Shown: in pieces, positions 32,798 through 41,148 of the stretch | Layout: every line of letters begins with the position of its first letter | Position numbering within the stretch: position 1 is the stretch's first letter | NCBI GenBank assembly: GCA_052389755.1 | Contig: JBQTHP010000045.1 | Span: forward strand, 1 to 50,166 | Reading direction: 5' to 3' | From: JBQTHP01 sp052389755 | GTDB lineage: Bacteria > Pseudomonadota > Gammaproteobacteria > Steroidobacterales > Steroidobacteraceae | Length of the DNA stretch: 50,166 nucleotides | The notes under the pieces: model-generated | Database searches by the model: none | Seen by the model: only the letters and a program-made list of their open reading frames with translations | Told to the model about the DNA's origin: nothing | Made by a program: the position numbers and the translations under genes

Positions 32798-33999
32798 GTG
32801 GATGTGCCTTTCGTTCCTTCAGCGAGCTGTGCTGCCACACGCCGGTACGCTTCGCGGAATGGTATGCCTTCCTTCACGACGAGCGCGTTCGCCGCCTCGG
32901 CGGCGCGGATCGCGGGATCGAGGCGTACGTTCTCCGGCCGAAACCGGATCGCGTCGATCGCGGGCTGCAGAATATCGAGCGCGCCGGCGACGGCGTCTAT
33001 CCCGCGGAAGAGGGGTGCTTTCAGGAGCTGCAGATCGCGCTGGTATCCCGACGGCAGCTTCGCGCAGACGCCGAGCGCCTCGAGCAGGCAGGCGTGCGCG
33101 GTCGCGGTGCGGCCGCGCACGAGCTCGAACACGTCGGGGTTGCGCTTCTGCGGCATGATCGATGAGCCCGTAGTGAAGGAGTCCGGCAGTGAGATGAACG
33201 CGAACTCCTGCGTGTAGTAGAGCAGAACGTCGGCAGCGAATCGCCCGAGGTCCTGCGCAAGCAGTGCGGCCTCGAACAGCACCTGCGCTTCGGCCTTGCC
33301 GCGCGAGAGCTGCACCGCGGTGAGGGGCTCGTGAACCACCGCGAAACCGAGCGCCGTGCGCGTCGCCTCGCGATCGATCGGAAGGCCCGGCGTGCCGAAG
33401 CCTGCGGCGGAGCCGAGTGGACTCTTCGCAAGGCGCCGGTGCACGAGGTGCAAGCCTTCCGCATCGTCGCGCACCTCCGCGGCGAATCCGCCCGCCCACA
33501 GCGCCACGGAGCTCGGCATCGCCTGCTGCATGTGGGTGTAGCCGGGCAGCGGCGTCGAGCCTTCGCGCGTCGCCAGGCGATCGAGCGCATCCGCGACTGC
33601 CGCCGCGCCGGCGCGCAGCATCTCGACGGTATCCCGCAGATAGAGCCGCAGGGCCGTCAGCACCTGATCGTTCCGCGAGCGTCCGAGGTGCACGCGTCCG
33701 CCGGCAGGTCCGATGCGCTCCGTGAGCCGTTTTTCGAGCGCGGTCTGCCCGTCCTCATCCGCGAGCTCGATGCACCAGAGCCCGCGGGCATGCTCGTCCG
33801 CGAGCTCGCTGAGCCCTGCACGGATCGCCTCGAGATCCTCATCGCTCAACAGTTTCTGGGCGTTCAGCATCTCCGCGTGCGCGACGGATGCGCGCACGTC
33901 GTAGCGCACGAGCCGCTCGTCGAGCAAGTGATCCTCTCCCGCCGTGTAGCGCAGCACGCGCTCATCGAGCGGTGCGTCTTTGTTCCACAGGAAGCTCAC
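32794..33999 (-). CDS. argH: Argininosuccinate lyase
   Basis: 401 residues from GTG 33999. It cleaves argininosuccinate to arginine and fumarate, the last step of the pathway. It shows the fumarase-superfamily signature GSSIMPQKRNPD, the HLGRSRNDQVLTALRLYLRD block with substrate-binding Ser/Asn, and YTHMQQAMPSS with the catalytic His. It is short compared with the usual 430-460 residues but no catalytic block is missing; it resembles the compact Xanthomonas/Bacteroidetes-type enzyme. Its start codon comes from the palindromic repeat that separates it from argB. Confidence 0.95.
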   Translation of the reverse strand: MSFLWNKDAPLDERVLRYTAGEDHLLDERLVRYDVRASVAHAEMLNAQKLLSDEDLEAIRAGLSELADEHARGLWCIELADEDGQTALEKRLTERIGPAGGRVHLGRSRNDQVLTALRLYLRDTVEMLRAGAAAVADALDRLATREGSTPLPGYTHMQQAMPSSVALWAGGFAAEVRDDAEGLHLVHRRLAKSPLGSAAGFGTPGLPIDREATRTALGFAVVHEPLTAVQLSRGKAEAQVLFEAALLAQDLGRFAADVLLYYTQEFAFISLPDSFTTGSSIMPQKRNPDVFELVRGRTATAHACLLEALGVCAKLPSGYQRDLQLLKAPLFRGIDAVAGALDILQPAIDAIRFRPENVRLDPAIRAAEAANALVVKEGIPFREAYRRVAAQLAEGTKGTST

Positions 34000-34100
34000 A
34001 GCCTACAGCTCACAGCCTACAGCCCGGAGAAGAACGCAGGATCATGGCCACCTCTTTTCCGGGCTGTCGGCTGTTGGCTGTAGGCCGTCAGCTGTCAGCT
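33993..34100. repeat. Inverted repeat (CAGCCTACAGC type) between argB and argH
   Basis: AGCTCACAGCCTACAGC is tandemly present, then after a 40-base centre its complement reappears (GGGCTGTCGGCTGTTGGCTG onward). It encodes the argB C-terminus and the argH start region. Related short CAGCCGTC/GAGCCGTC motifs occur at 14838-14875, 31907-31935 and 41127-41150. Confidence 0.6.
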
Positions 34101-35019
34101 CAGCGGGCGTCAGCGCCGTCACGTCCGCGACGATGAGCGTGCCGGTGCCTTCGTTCGTGAACACCTCGGCCAGGATTCCCTCGGGCGAGCGGTAGGAGAC
34201 CACGTGCACGCGGCGTACACCGCCACGGATCGCGTCCTCGATCGCTTTCGCTTTCGGCAGCATCCCGTCGACGATGCTGCCTTCGTCGCGCAGGCGCTTC
34301 AGCCCGCGAAGATCGGTGTAGGAGACGATCGAACCGGGATCATCCGCGCGCTCGAGGATCCCCGGCGCGCCGGTGCACAGGATCAGTTTCTCCGCGCCGA
34401 GCGCGGCACCGATCGCGGCGGCGACGGTGTCGGCGTTGATGTTCAGCAAGACGCCGTTCTCGTCCGCCGACAACGGGCTGATCACGGGCATCAGACCGTT
34501 GTCGAGCAGCTTGCGGATCACGGTGGGGTCGAGGCCGTCGATGTCGCCCACGAAGCCGAAGTCCACGGTTTCCTCCGAGCCATCGTCGAGCTTCACCGGC
34601 GGCCGCTTGTGCGCGCGCACGAGACCGGCATCGACGCCGCTCATGCCGACCGCATCCACGCTGAGGTCGCGGCAGATCGCGAGAATGCGCGTGTTGATGA
34701 GGCCGTTCAGGACCATGGCAGTCACGTCGATCGACTTCTCGTCGGTGATGCGCCTGCCTTGCACCACGCGGGTTGCGACGCCCAGCGCGTCCGAGAGCTC
34801 GGTGAGCTGCGGTCCGCCGCCGTGGACCATGACGACTCGCACGCCGAAGTAATGCAGGATGCCGATCTGCTCGATGAGCGCGCGCGTCGCGTCGACGTCG
34901 GCGAACACGCCGCCGCCGGCCTTCACGACGAAGGTCTTCCCCTTGTACATGCGGATGTACGGCGCCGCGCTCTTCAGAGCGCGGATCGCGAGTGTCTGGT
35001 CGGCTCGGTGCATGATCAT
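34042..35019 (-). CDS. argB: Acetylglutamate kinase
   Basis: 325 residues; ATG 35019 or 35013. It phosphorylates N-acyl-glutamate. Conserved elements: FVVKAGGGVF, MVHGGGPQ, the nucleotide-binding INADTVAAAIGAAL and the DGML-like SIVDGMLPKAKAI. In Xanthomonas this gene is fused to a C-terminal GNAT domain (bifunctional NAGS-kinase); here the protein ends right after the kinase fold and the last 20 or so residues (TPAELTADGLQPTADSPEKR) are encoded by the repeat. There is no synthase domain, so acetylglutamate must be made by another protein. Confidence 0.96.
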   Translation of the reverse strand: MIMHRADQTLAIRALKSAAPYIRMYKGKTFVVKAGGGVFADVDATRALIEQIGILHYFGVRVVMVHGGGPQLTELSDALGVATRVVQGRRITDEKSIDVTAMVLNGLINTRILAICRDLSVDAVGMSGVDAGLVRAHKRPPVKLDDGSEETVDFGFVGDIDGLDPTVIRKLLDNGLMPVISPLSADENGVLLNINADTVAAAIGAALGAEKLILCTGAPGILERADDPGSIVSYTDLRGLKRLRDEGSIVDGMLPKAKAIEDAIRGGVRRVHVVSYRSPEGILAEVFTNEGTGTLIVADVTALTPAELTADGLQPTADSPEKRWP

Positions 35020-35026
35020 CGCTGTC

Positions 35027-36025
35027 TCAGTCCTTCAACATGCGGTAGAGGACCGCCATCTGCACGCTGAGGCGATTCGCTGCCTCGCGCTGCACGATGC
35101 TGCGCGGCCCGTCGAGCACTTCGTCCGCTATGGCCGCGTTGCGGCGCACGGGCAGGCAGTGCATCAGTTTGCAGTCCGGCGCGGCGCCCGAAAACCAGCT
35201 TTCGCGCACGCACCAGTCGGTAAGGGCGCCGCGCAACTGCGCATCGCCTTCAGCGTCACCGTAACGAGACGTAGAGCCCCACTCCTTGGCGTACACGACG
35301 TGCGCGCCCGCGAGCGCATCGTCGCGGTCGGCGGTCTCGCGGATCGAGCCGCCGGAGCGCTGCGCGGCGCGGCGGGCTTTCTCCATGATCTGCGCGGGCA
35401 GCGCGAAGCCTTCCGGGCGGAGCACCACGACTTCCATGCCGCGCATCGCCGCCATGTGCGCCGTCGCGGCGGGCACGGCGAGGGGCAGAGCGCGCGGATG
35501 GTAGGCCCACGTGAGGACGAGCTTTCCATGGCGCGCGGTGCCCGCGTCGTCGAGCGTCTTCCAGTCGGCGAGCGCCTGGCACGGATGGTTCATCGCGGAT
35601 TCGAGGTTGACGAACGGCTTGTCGCAGAGCTCGCTCATGGCGTTGAACGCCGTCTCCGCCAGATCGTAGGACAGGTCCCGCCCGCCTGCGAAGGCGCGGA
35701 TGCCGAGCGCATCGCAGTACGACGCGAGCGCCGGGATGCCTTCGCGCACGTGCTCGGCGGCAGCACCCGTCATCGTCACGCCGGACCGCGTCTCGAGCTG
35801 CCACGTGCCCTGCCCGGATGTGATCACGAACGAGCTGCCGCCGAGGCGCGCGATGCCGGACTGGAACGACGCGAGCGTGCGCAGCGAAGGATCGAAGAAG
35901 AGCAGCCCGAGCACCTTGCCGGCGAGCGCTCGCGGCTCGGGTTGCGTCTCGAGACGTCGCGCGAGCGCGAGCAGATCGAGCACCGCCTCGCGCTCGAAGT
36001 GCGCAAGATCGACGAATCGCTTCAC
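35027..36025 (-). CDS. argF': N-acetyl/N-succinyl-ornithine carbamoyltransferase (ArgF'-type)
   Basis: 332 residues from GTG 36025 (GTGA overlap with argD). The carbamoyl-phosphate loop reads FFDPSLRTLASFQ instead of the STRT of ordinary OTC, and the second signature is HCLPVRRN, diagnostic for carbamoyltransferases that act on acylated ornithine. NHPCQALADW and LTWAYHPRALPLAVPAA also match. The SGQGTWQLET loop resembles the Bacteroidetes succinylornithine enzyme more than Xanthomonas AOTC, and the Lys of the Xanthomonas HVQKA motif is Met here (SVQMAVL). Acyl specificity is therefore open. The product would be acylcitrulline, needing a deacylase not seen in the window. Confidence 0.88.
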   Translation of the reverse strand: MKRFVDLAHFEREAVLDLLALARRLETQPEPRALAGKVLGLLFFDPSLRTLASFQSGIARLGGSSFVITSGQGTWQLETRSGVTMTGAAAEHVREGIPALASYCDALGIRAFAGGRDLSYDLAETAFNAMSELCDKPFVNLESAMNHPCQALADWKTLDDAGTARHGKLVLTWAYHPRALPLAVPAATAHMAAMRGMEVVVLRPEGFALPAQIMEKARRAAQRSGGSIRETADRDDALAGAHVVYAKEWGSTSRYGDAEGDAQLRGALTDWCVRESWFSGAAPDCKLMHCLPVRRNAAIADEVLDGPRSIVQREAANRLSVQMAVLYRMLKD

Positions 36026-37188
36026 GGCGGCAGCCCGGCGAGCGCCGCGCGCAGGAGATCGACGTGCTGCTCCTCGAGCACGTACGGCGGCAGGAGCCGC
36101 ACGATGTGCGGATCGCCGGATGTCCCTGCGAGGATGTTGCGATCGAGCAGCGCCCGCTGAACGTCCTTCGCCGGGCGCGACGTGCGCAGACCGGTGAGAA
36201 AGCCGGCGCCCTGATGTCCGACGACCGGTCCGACGATGCACGCCTCGCGGATGTAGCCCGCCACACGCCGGACGCGCTCGAGCAGCCGTTCCGTTTCGAT
36301 CGCTTCGAGCACCGCCTCGATCACGGCGCACGCCATCGGGCCGCCGCCGAATGTGGTGCCCAGGGACTCGAGCTTCACCGCTGCCGAGACGTGCGGCGCC
36401 ATGAGCAATGCGGCGCATGGAAAGCCGTTTCCGAGCGCCTTCGCCGCCGTGATGATGTCCGGCGCGATGCCGTACATGTTTGCAGCGAACGGATATCCCG
36501 TGCGGCCGACGCCGCACTGCACTTCATCGAAGATGAGGAGCGCGCCGACTTCGTCGCAGCGGGCGCGCAGCGCCGCGAGAAACGGCGTGCCCATGTCGAA
36601 CGCCCCGCCCACACCTTGTACAGGCTCCACGATCACGGCGGCGGTGGCTTTGCCGACGTGCGAGGCGATCGCCGCAACGTCGCGGCGTGGGATGAAGCTC
36701 ACGTCGAAGGGCGTACGCGGGAAGCCGAACCATTTCTGCTGCGCGCCCCAGGTGATCGCGCCCGCAGCTGCCGTGCGCCCGTGAAAGCTGCCTTCGACCG
36801 CCGCGACGTGCGATCTTCCCGTCATGCGGAACGCCATCTTGAGCGCGTTCTCGTTCGCCTCGGCGCCGCTGTTCACGAAGAACACGCTGTCGAAGTGCGA
36901 CGCGGCGAAGCGTACCAACCGCTCGGCAGCGCGCGCCCGCACGTCCATCGGTACCGCATTGCTCTGGAAGCTGCATGCACGCGCCTGCGAGACGAGCGCG
37001 TTCGTCCATCCCGCGTGCCCATATCCGAGAGCCGCGACCGCGTGGCCGCCGTACAGATCGAGGACGCGGCGCCCGTCGCGCGTGACGAGCCACACCCCGT
37101 CCGCCGCGACCACCTCGATCGGGTACTGCGCGAAGACCGGGGCAAGAAAGTCCCGTACCGGAGGCGTGTGGTCGAGCTTTGCGTTCAT
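36022..37188 (-). CDS. argD: Acetylornithine aminotransferase
   Basis: 388 residues from ATG 37188. A PLP fold-type I aminotransferase; NSGAEANENALKMAFR is the PLP phosphate region, GSFHGRT, IFDEVQCGVGRTG with the conserved Asp, and ITAAKALGNGFP with the Schiff-base Lys. It converts N-acylglutamate semialdehyde to N-acylornithine. Eight bp after argC, and coupled to argF' by overlap. Confidence 0.95.
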   Translation of the reverse strand: MNAKLDHTPPVRDFLAPVFAQYPIEVVAADGVWLVTRDGRRVLDLYGGHAVAALGYGHAGWTNALVSQARACSFQSNAVPMDVRARAAERLVRFAASHFDSVFFVNSGAEANENALKMAFRMTGRSHVAAVEGSFHGRTAAAGAITWGAQQKWFGFPRTPFDVSFIPRRDVAAIASHVGKATAAVIVEPVQGVGGAFDMGTPFLAALRARCDEVGALLIFDEVQCGVGRTGYPFAANMYGIAPDIITAAKALGNGFPCAALLMAPHVSAAVKLESLGTTFGGGPMACAVIEAVLEAIETERLLERVRRVAGYIREACIVGPVVGHQGAGFLTGLRTSRPAKDVQRALLDRNILAGTSGDPHIVRLLPPYVLEEQHVDLLRAALAGLPP

Positions 37189-37196
37189 GAAGGCGC

Positions 37197-38258
37197 TCAG
37201 GTCCAGCCAGGTGCGGGCGCGGTGAGCCCTTCGGTTTCGGGCAGCCCGAGCATGCGGTTCATCCACTGCACCGCCCCGCCCGCGGCGCCCTTGTTCAGGT
37301 TGTCGATGGCGCACATGACGGCCACCGTTCGTCCGTTCGCGGCGGCAGAGAGGTGCGCGTAATTCGTCGCAACGACATCCTTCACGCGCGGCACCTGCTC
37401 CGTGACGCGCACGAAAGGCGAACGCGCATAGAAGTCGCGCAGCATGCCGATGACGGCGGCGCTGTCGCGCGGCACCTTCAGCGTCCCCTGCACCGTCATG
37501 TGGATGCCGCGCGCGAAGGGTCCGGAGTGGGGCACGAACGCGAACTCGGCTTCGACGCCCGACGCGGCGAGCGCGCACGCCTGTATCTCGGGGACGTGGC
37601 GGTGTGCGAGAGCGCTGTAGGCGTACAGATCGCTGTGCCGCAACGGATGATGCGTGCCCTCCCCGGGCTTGCGTCCGGAGCCGGTGCTGCCCGTAACGCC
37701 CGTTGCGAACAGCGTCGGGGTCGTAAGACCGAGCGCAAGCAACGGCACGCTCGCAAGGAGCGCGGCCGTTGCGAAGCAGCCGGGATGCGCCACGTGGAGA
37801 GTGTCGAGCTTCGCGAGATGTTCAGGCACTGCGCACGTGAACTCCTCGATACGCTGCGGCGCGCCGTGCGCATGCCTGTACACGCGCTCGTACGCCTCGG
37901 CGCTCGAGTAGCGGAAGTCGGCCGAGATATCGACGACCCGCGGCCGCGTGCCCGCGCGGGCGGCTGCGGCGAGCAGGGAATCGATGAGCGCGGCAGATAC
38001 CCCGTGCGGTGCCGCCGAGAACACCGCAGTCTGCGGCCGCTCGGCGATGAGCCGGGTGATCTCCTCCTGCGACTTGAAACACTCATCGCCGTACGCGCTC
38101 GCGAGATGCGGAAACGCGCGTGCCACCGGCTCGCCGGACTGGCTGTCGCTCATCACACCCGCGAGCGCGAGCCGCGGATGGCCGGCAACGAGACGCAGCA
38201 GCTCGCCGGCCACAGAGCCGGTGCCGCCGAGGACGAACGCCGGGATGCGTGCGCTCAT
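37197..38258 (-). CDS. argC: N-acetyl-gamma-glutamyl-phosphate reductase
   Basis: 353 residues from ATG 38258. The Rossmann start FVLGGTGSVAGELLRLV, the catalytic Cys in VAHPGCFATAALLA and GVTGSTGSGRKPGEG are conserved, with HVPEI preceding the active-site His. It reduces N-acylglutamyl phosphate with NADPH. The start overlaps the stop of the DUF1611-like gene by 4 bp (ATGA), i.e. the two are translationally coupled. Confidence 0.96.
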   Translation of the reverse strand: MSARIPAFVLGGTGSVAGELLRLVAGHPRLALAGVMSDSQSGEPVARAFPHLASAYGDECFKSQEEITRLIAERPQTAVFSAAPHGVSAALIDSLLAAAARAGTRPRVVDISADFRYSSAEAYERVYRHAHGAPQRIEEFTCAVPEHLAKLDTLHVAHPGCFATAALLASVPLLALGLTTPTLFATGVTGSTGSGRKPGEGTHHPLRHSDLYAYSALAHRHVPEIQACALAASGVEAEFAFVPHSGPFARGIHMTVQGTLKVPRDSAAVIGMLRDFYARSPFVRVTEQVPRVKDVVATNYAHLSAAANGRTVAVMCAIDNLNKGAAGGAVQWMNRMLGLPETEGLTAPAPGWT

Positions 38259-39358
38259 CCTGTACCCGCCGAGAGCGCTGGCTCGACCGGCTGCGCCCGC
38301 GCGAGCCGCGCCGCGTCGATCACGCGATCGCCGAGCGCGGCGCCGTTGCTCAGGGCGTTGAAGGCGGAGACGCCGAGCTGCTGCTCGATGATCTCGACGC
38401 CCACCTGATTGTCCGTCGCGGGACCAGTGACGACGCAGGGCTCGATGCCGAAACGCTCGCGCAGCAGCTTGACGCCGCCCCACGCGGCGACCGGATCGTT
38501 CGCCGAGAGCACGAGGCCGGTGAGCGCGCTGCGGATGTCGGTGCACTCGAGAATCGAATCGACTCCGTAGGTGCCGAGTATCCCGTCGCCGAGCTCGAAG
38601 ACGATGACGTCCGGTTTGCCGGCGGACAGCTCGCTCAACATCGTGCGGGTGAGCGCCGGCCCGTTCGCACGCGTGGTCGAGACGACGCCAAGATCGGTGA
38701 AGATCATCGTGTTGCGCGCGCCGGCGTCCTCCATCGCGAGAATGTCCCGGCGCAGTGAGACGCCCGTCGCCTTGAAGGCGTCGATGACGAGTCCTCGGTG
38801 CCGCATGCGGCTCACGATGGCGCACGCCGCGGCCGTCTTGCCCGCTTCCATGCAGGTGCCCGCGAGCGCAATGACCGGCACGCCGCGCGAGTCGAGCAGC
38901 GCGCCCGAATCGAGCCTGCGATAGCCCACTCGTGCCGGCACGCCGATGCGTTCACCCAGATACGGGAAATGCAGCACCACGCCGAGCACGCGGCAGTCGA
39001 ACGGCCGGCCCTTCTCCGGGTTGACCGAGTCGCAGATCCCGAGCACGCCGCCGATGTTCAGCATCTGGATCACATCGCCGGTCTTGAGCTGCTGCGGAAC
39101 GTGACCTGAATAGCCGAACAACGCCTTGCGATGCCCGAGCGCACCGGCGACGACGTCGCCCTTGCCGACTTTGGCCATGCGCCCGCTCGTGAGCTCGAGC
39201 GTGTTGTAGGTGGACTTGTTCGTCAGCACCTCGACGACGACCACCACGCCCTCTTCGGCGGGGATGTCCCCGGTCGAGACGCGCACCTCGTTCGACAGGC
39301 CGCAGGCCTGCGTGACGGATGCGACCTTGTCGACGACGACCGTTCTCATTCCATTCAT
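38255..39358 (-). CDS. DUF1611/DgcN-like P-loop protein inside the arginine operon
   Basis: 367 residues from ATG 39358. The N-terminal part (to about 155) is beta-rich and unfamiliar; from about 160 a P-loop domain follows with ALAGTCMEAGKTAAA (Walker A-like GTCMEAGKT, 167-175), FKATGVSLRRD and VIVFELGDGILGTYG. These resemble the C-terminal half of DUF1611 proteins, a family that includes DgcN, reported as a D-glutamate N-acetyltransferase that feeds N-acetyl-L-glutamate production. Position between argG and argC, coupled to argC, with no argA, argJ or NAGS domain nearby, suggests an acyl-glutamate-forming step. The family match is moderate and the reaction is inferred; a deacylase or another acyl-transfer role is also possible. 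Confidence 0.6.
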   Translation of the reverse strand: MNGMRTVVVDKVASVTQACGLSNEVRVSTGDIPAEEGVVVVVEVLTNKSTYNTLELTSGRMAKVGKGDVVAGALGHRKALFGYSGHVPQQLKTGDVIQMLNIGGVLGICDSVNPEKGRPFDCRVLGVVLHFPYLGERIGVPARVGYRRLDSGALLDSRGVPVIALAGTCMEAGKTAAACAIVSRMRHRGLVIDAFKATGVSLRRDILAMEDAGARNTMIFTDLGVVSTTRANGPALTRTMLSELSAGKPDVIVFELGDGILGTYGVDSILECTDIRSALTGLVLSANDPVAAWGGVKLLRERFGIEPCVVTGPATDNQVGVEIIEQQLGVSAFNALSNGAALGDRVIDAARLARAQPVEPALSAGTG

Positions 39359-39360
39359 GC

Positions 39361-40584
39361 TCAGCGTCCCTCTCCAGCGCGCCGATGAAAGATTCCAGGG
39401 AGCGCGACGATCCTCGAAAACCCGAGCGCATCGGTCGCAGACCACTCGCCCGCGGCCTCGCCGTACACACCTTTCGATGCCGCCATCAGCGAATAGGACG
39501 ATTCCACGCCCTCGATAAAGAGCCCGCCCGTCCGGAAGAGCGCGTGCACCTTGCCCGTGACCCGCGCCTGCGAGGAGGCGAGCAGCGCCTCGATGTCGCG
39601 GCACACCGGATCGAGCAGCTGTCCTTCATGCACGAGGTCCCCGTACGGCTGCGCAACGAGCTCCTTGATGCGCTGCTGACGCGGCGTGAGCACGAGCTTC
39701 TCGAGCTCGCGGTGCGCGACGAGCAGCGTCTCGGCTGCCGGCGCTTCGAACGCGACGCGGCCCTTCGTGCCGATGATCGTGTCGCCGAGATGAATGCCGC
39801 GGCCGATGCCGAACGGCGCCGCGAGCGACTCGAGCGTTTCGATCACGTCCACGGCGGAGTGCCTGCGTCCATCGATGCCGACCGGCCGGCCCTGCTCGAA
39901 CTCGATCATGTGCCGCTCGGGCCTGCGAGCATCGGTGAACGCATTCCGCGTGAGCACCCAGGCGTCATCGGGAATGCTGCCCTCGGAGGTCAGCGTCTCC
40001 TTCCCGCCGATGGTGACACCCCAGAGGCCGCGATTGATCGAGTAGGCGGCGCCGTGCGCCGGTACCGGAAGGTTCCGTTCCTTCAGGTACGCAAGCTCGT
40101 CGCTGCGCCTGAAGGCCTTGTCGCGCACGGGCGCGAGGACGTCGAGCTCGGGCGCGAGCGTGCGCAGGGCCACTTCGAATCGCACTAGGTCGTTGCCCGC
40201 CGCCGTGCAGCCGTGGGCGATGGTGCTCGTGCCGAGCTCACGCGCCAAGCGCGCGATCGTCTGCGCCTGCATCACACGCTCGGCGCCCACGCAGAGCGGG
40301 TACAGCTGCCCGCGCCTGATGTTTCCCATCACGAGAAAGCGCAGCACCTGCTCGAAGTAGTCCGCGCGGGCATCGACGAGATGGTGACCGACTGCGCCGA
40401 GTGCGTGGGCGCGCTGCTCGAGCGTGCGCGCCGCGCCCGCATCGATGCCGCCGGTGTTTACGGTGACTGTGACGACTGGTCGCCGGTACTGCTCGGCGAG
40501 CCACGGCACCAGAAAGGAGGTGTCGAGACCGCCGGAGTAGGCGAGGACGATGGGCTCGAGGCCCGACGCAATGGTGTCCGGCAT
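39361..40584 (-). CDS. argG: Argininosuccinate synthase
   Basis: 407 residues. It joins citrulline and aspartate using ATP. The PP-loop LAYSGGLDTSFLVPWL, the HGCTAAGNDLVRFE motif and IDGRRHSAVDVIETLE are visible. Only two bases separate it from the DUF1611-like gene, and it follows argR closely (5 bp), making argR-argG the operon's first two genes. Confidence 0.95.
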   Translation of the reverse strand: MPDTIASGLEPIVLAYSGGLDTSFLVPWLAEQYRRPVVTVTVNTGGIDAGAARTLEQRAHALGAVGHHLVDARADYFEQVLRFLVMGNIRRGQLYPLCVGAERVMQAQTIARLARELGTSTIAHGCTAAGNDLVRFEVALRTLAPELDVLAPVRDKAFRRSDELAYLKERNLPVPAHGAAYSINRGLWGVTIGGKETLTSEGSIPDDAWVLTRNAFTDARRPERHMIEFEQGRPVGIDGRRHSAVDVIETLESLAAPFGIGRGIHLGDTIIGTKGRVAFEAPAAETLLVAHRELEKLVLTPRQQRIKELVAQPYGDLVHEGQLLDPVCRDIEALLASSQARVTGKVHALFRTGGLFIEGVESSYSLMAASKGVYGEAAGEWSATDALGFSRIVALPGIFHRRAGEGR

Positions 40585-40589
40585 GGATT

Positions 40590-41042
40590 TCAGCCCGGAA
40601 AAAGGGCGCGCAGGCGGGCGAGAAGCCTCGACTGAGCGCGAGCGCCGTCGGTGGCTATGAAGATCGTATCGTCACCCGATATGGTGCCGACGACCTCCGG
40701 CCATTCCGCGCGGTCGAGCGCGACCGCGACGCTCTGCGCCGCGCCGATCGTGGTCTTCAGGACGGCGATGGTCGGCCCGGCGCGCCGAATCTCGCGGACG
40801 AACTGGCCCAGAGCGCCGAAATCCCCGTTCGTGCGCAAGACCTCGTCCGGCGGCAGCACGTAGCCGCCGCTCGCCTTCAGCACGCCGAGATCGCGCAGGT
40901 CGCGGCTCACGGAGGACTGCGTGACCTCGTGACCCTGCTTCTTCAGGAGCCGCACGAGATCGGTCTGTTTGTGTACCACGCCGTCGCGCAGCAGCCGCAC
41001 GATGGCGTTGCGCCGTTCGGCCTGCGTGTGATCCATCAGCAA
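40590..41042 (-). CDS. argR: Arginine repressor ArgR
   Basis: 150 residues. TTG 41042 is preferred because GAGGAG is 8 bases upstream, but ATG 41036 is possible. The N-terminal winged helix (AIVRLLRDGVVHKQTDLVRL, then VTQSSVSRDLRDLGV) binds ARG boxes; the C-terminal hexamerisation domain contains the arginine-binding GTISGDDTIFIA. It heads the operon it presumably represses, and two tandem ARG boxes lie just upstream. Confidence 0.95.
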   Translation of the reverse strand: MLMDHTQAERRNAIVRLLRDGVVHKQTDLVRLLKKQGHEVTQSSVSRDLRDLGVLKASGGYVLPPDEVLRTNGDFGALGQFVREIRRAGPTIAVLKTTIGAAQSVAVALDRAEWPEVVGTISGDDTIFIATDGARAQSRLLARLRALFPG

Positions 41043-41056
41043 GCGGAGTGCTCCTC

Positions 41057-41093
41057 ATGCATAAAGTTGCACGAAGTGTGCATAGTTATGCGC
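41057..41093 (-). promoter_or_regulatory. Tandem ARG boxes upstream of argR
   Basis: ATGCATAAAGTTGCAC (41057-41072) and GTGCATAGTTATGCGC (41078-41093), the second being similar to the first in reverse complement (shared GCATAA...TGCAC). Their centres are 21 bases apart, exactly the spacing for an ArgR hexamer on paired boxes. Autoregulation of the whole arg operon is inferred. Confidence 0.7.
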
Positions 41094-41148
41094 GACCCGT
41101 CAAGGACGCAGCCGGAGGAAGGCTCAGATGACTGACGGCTCAGACGGC

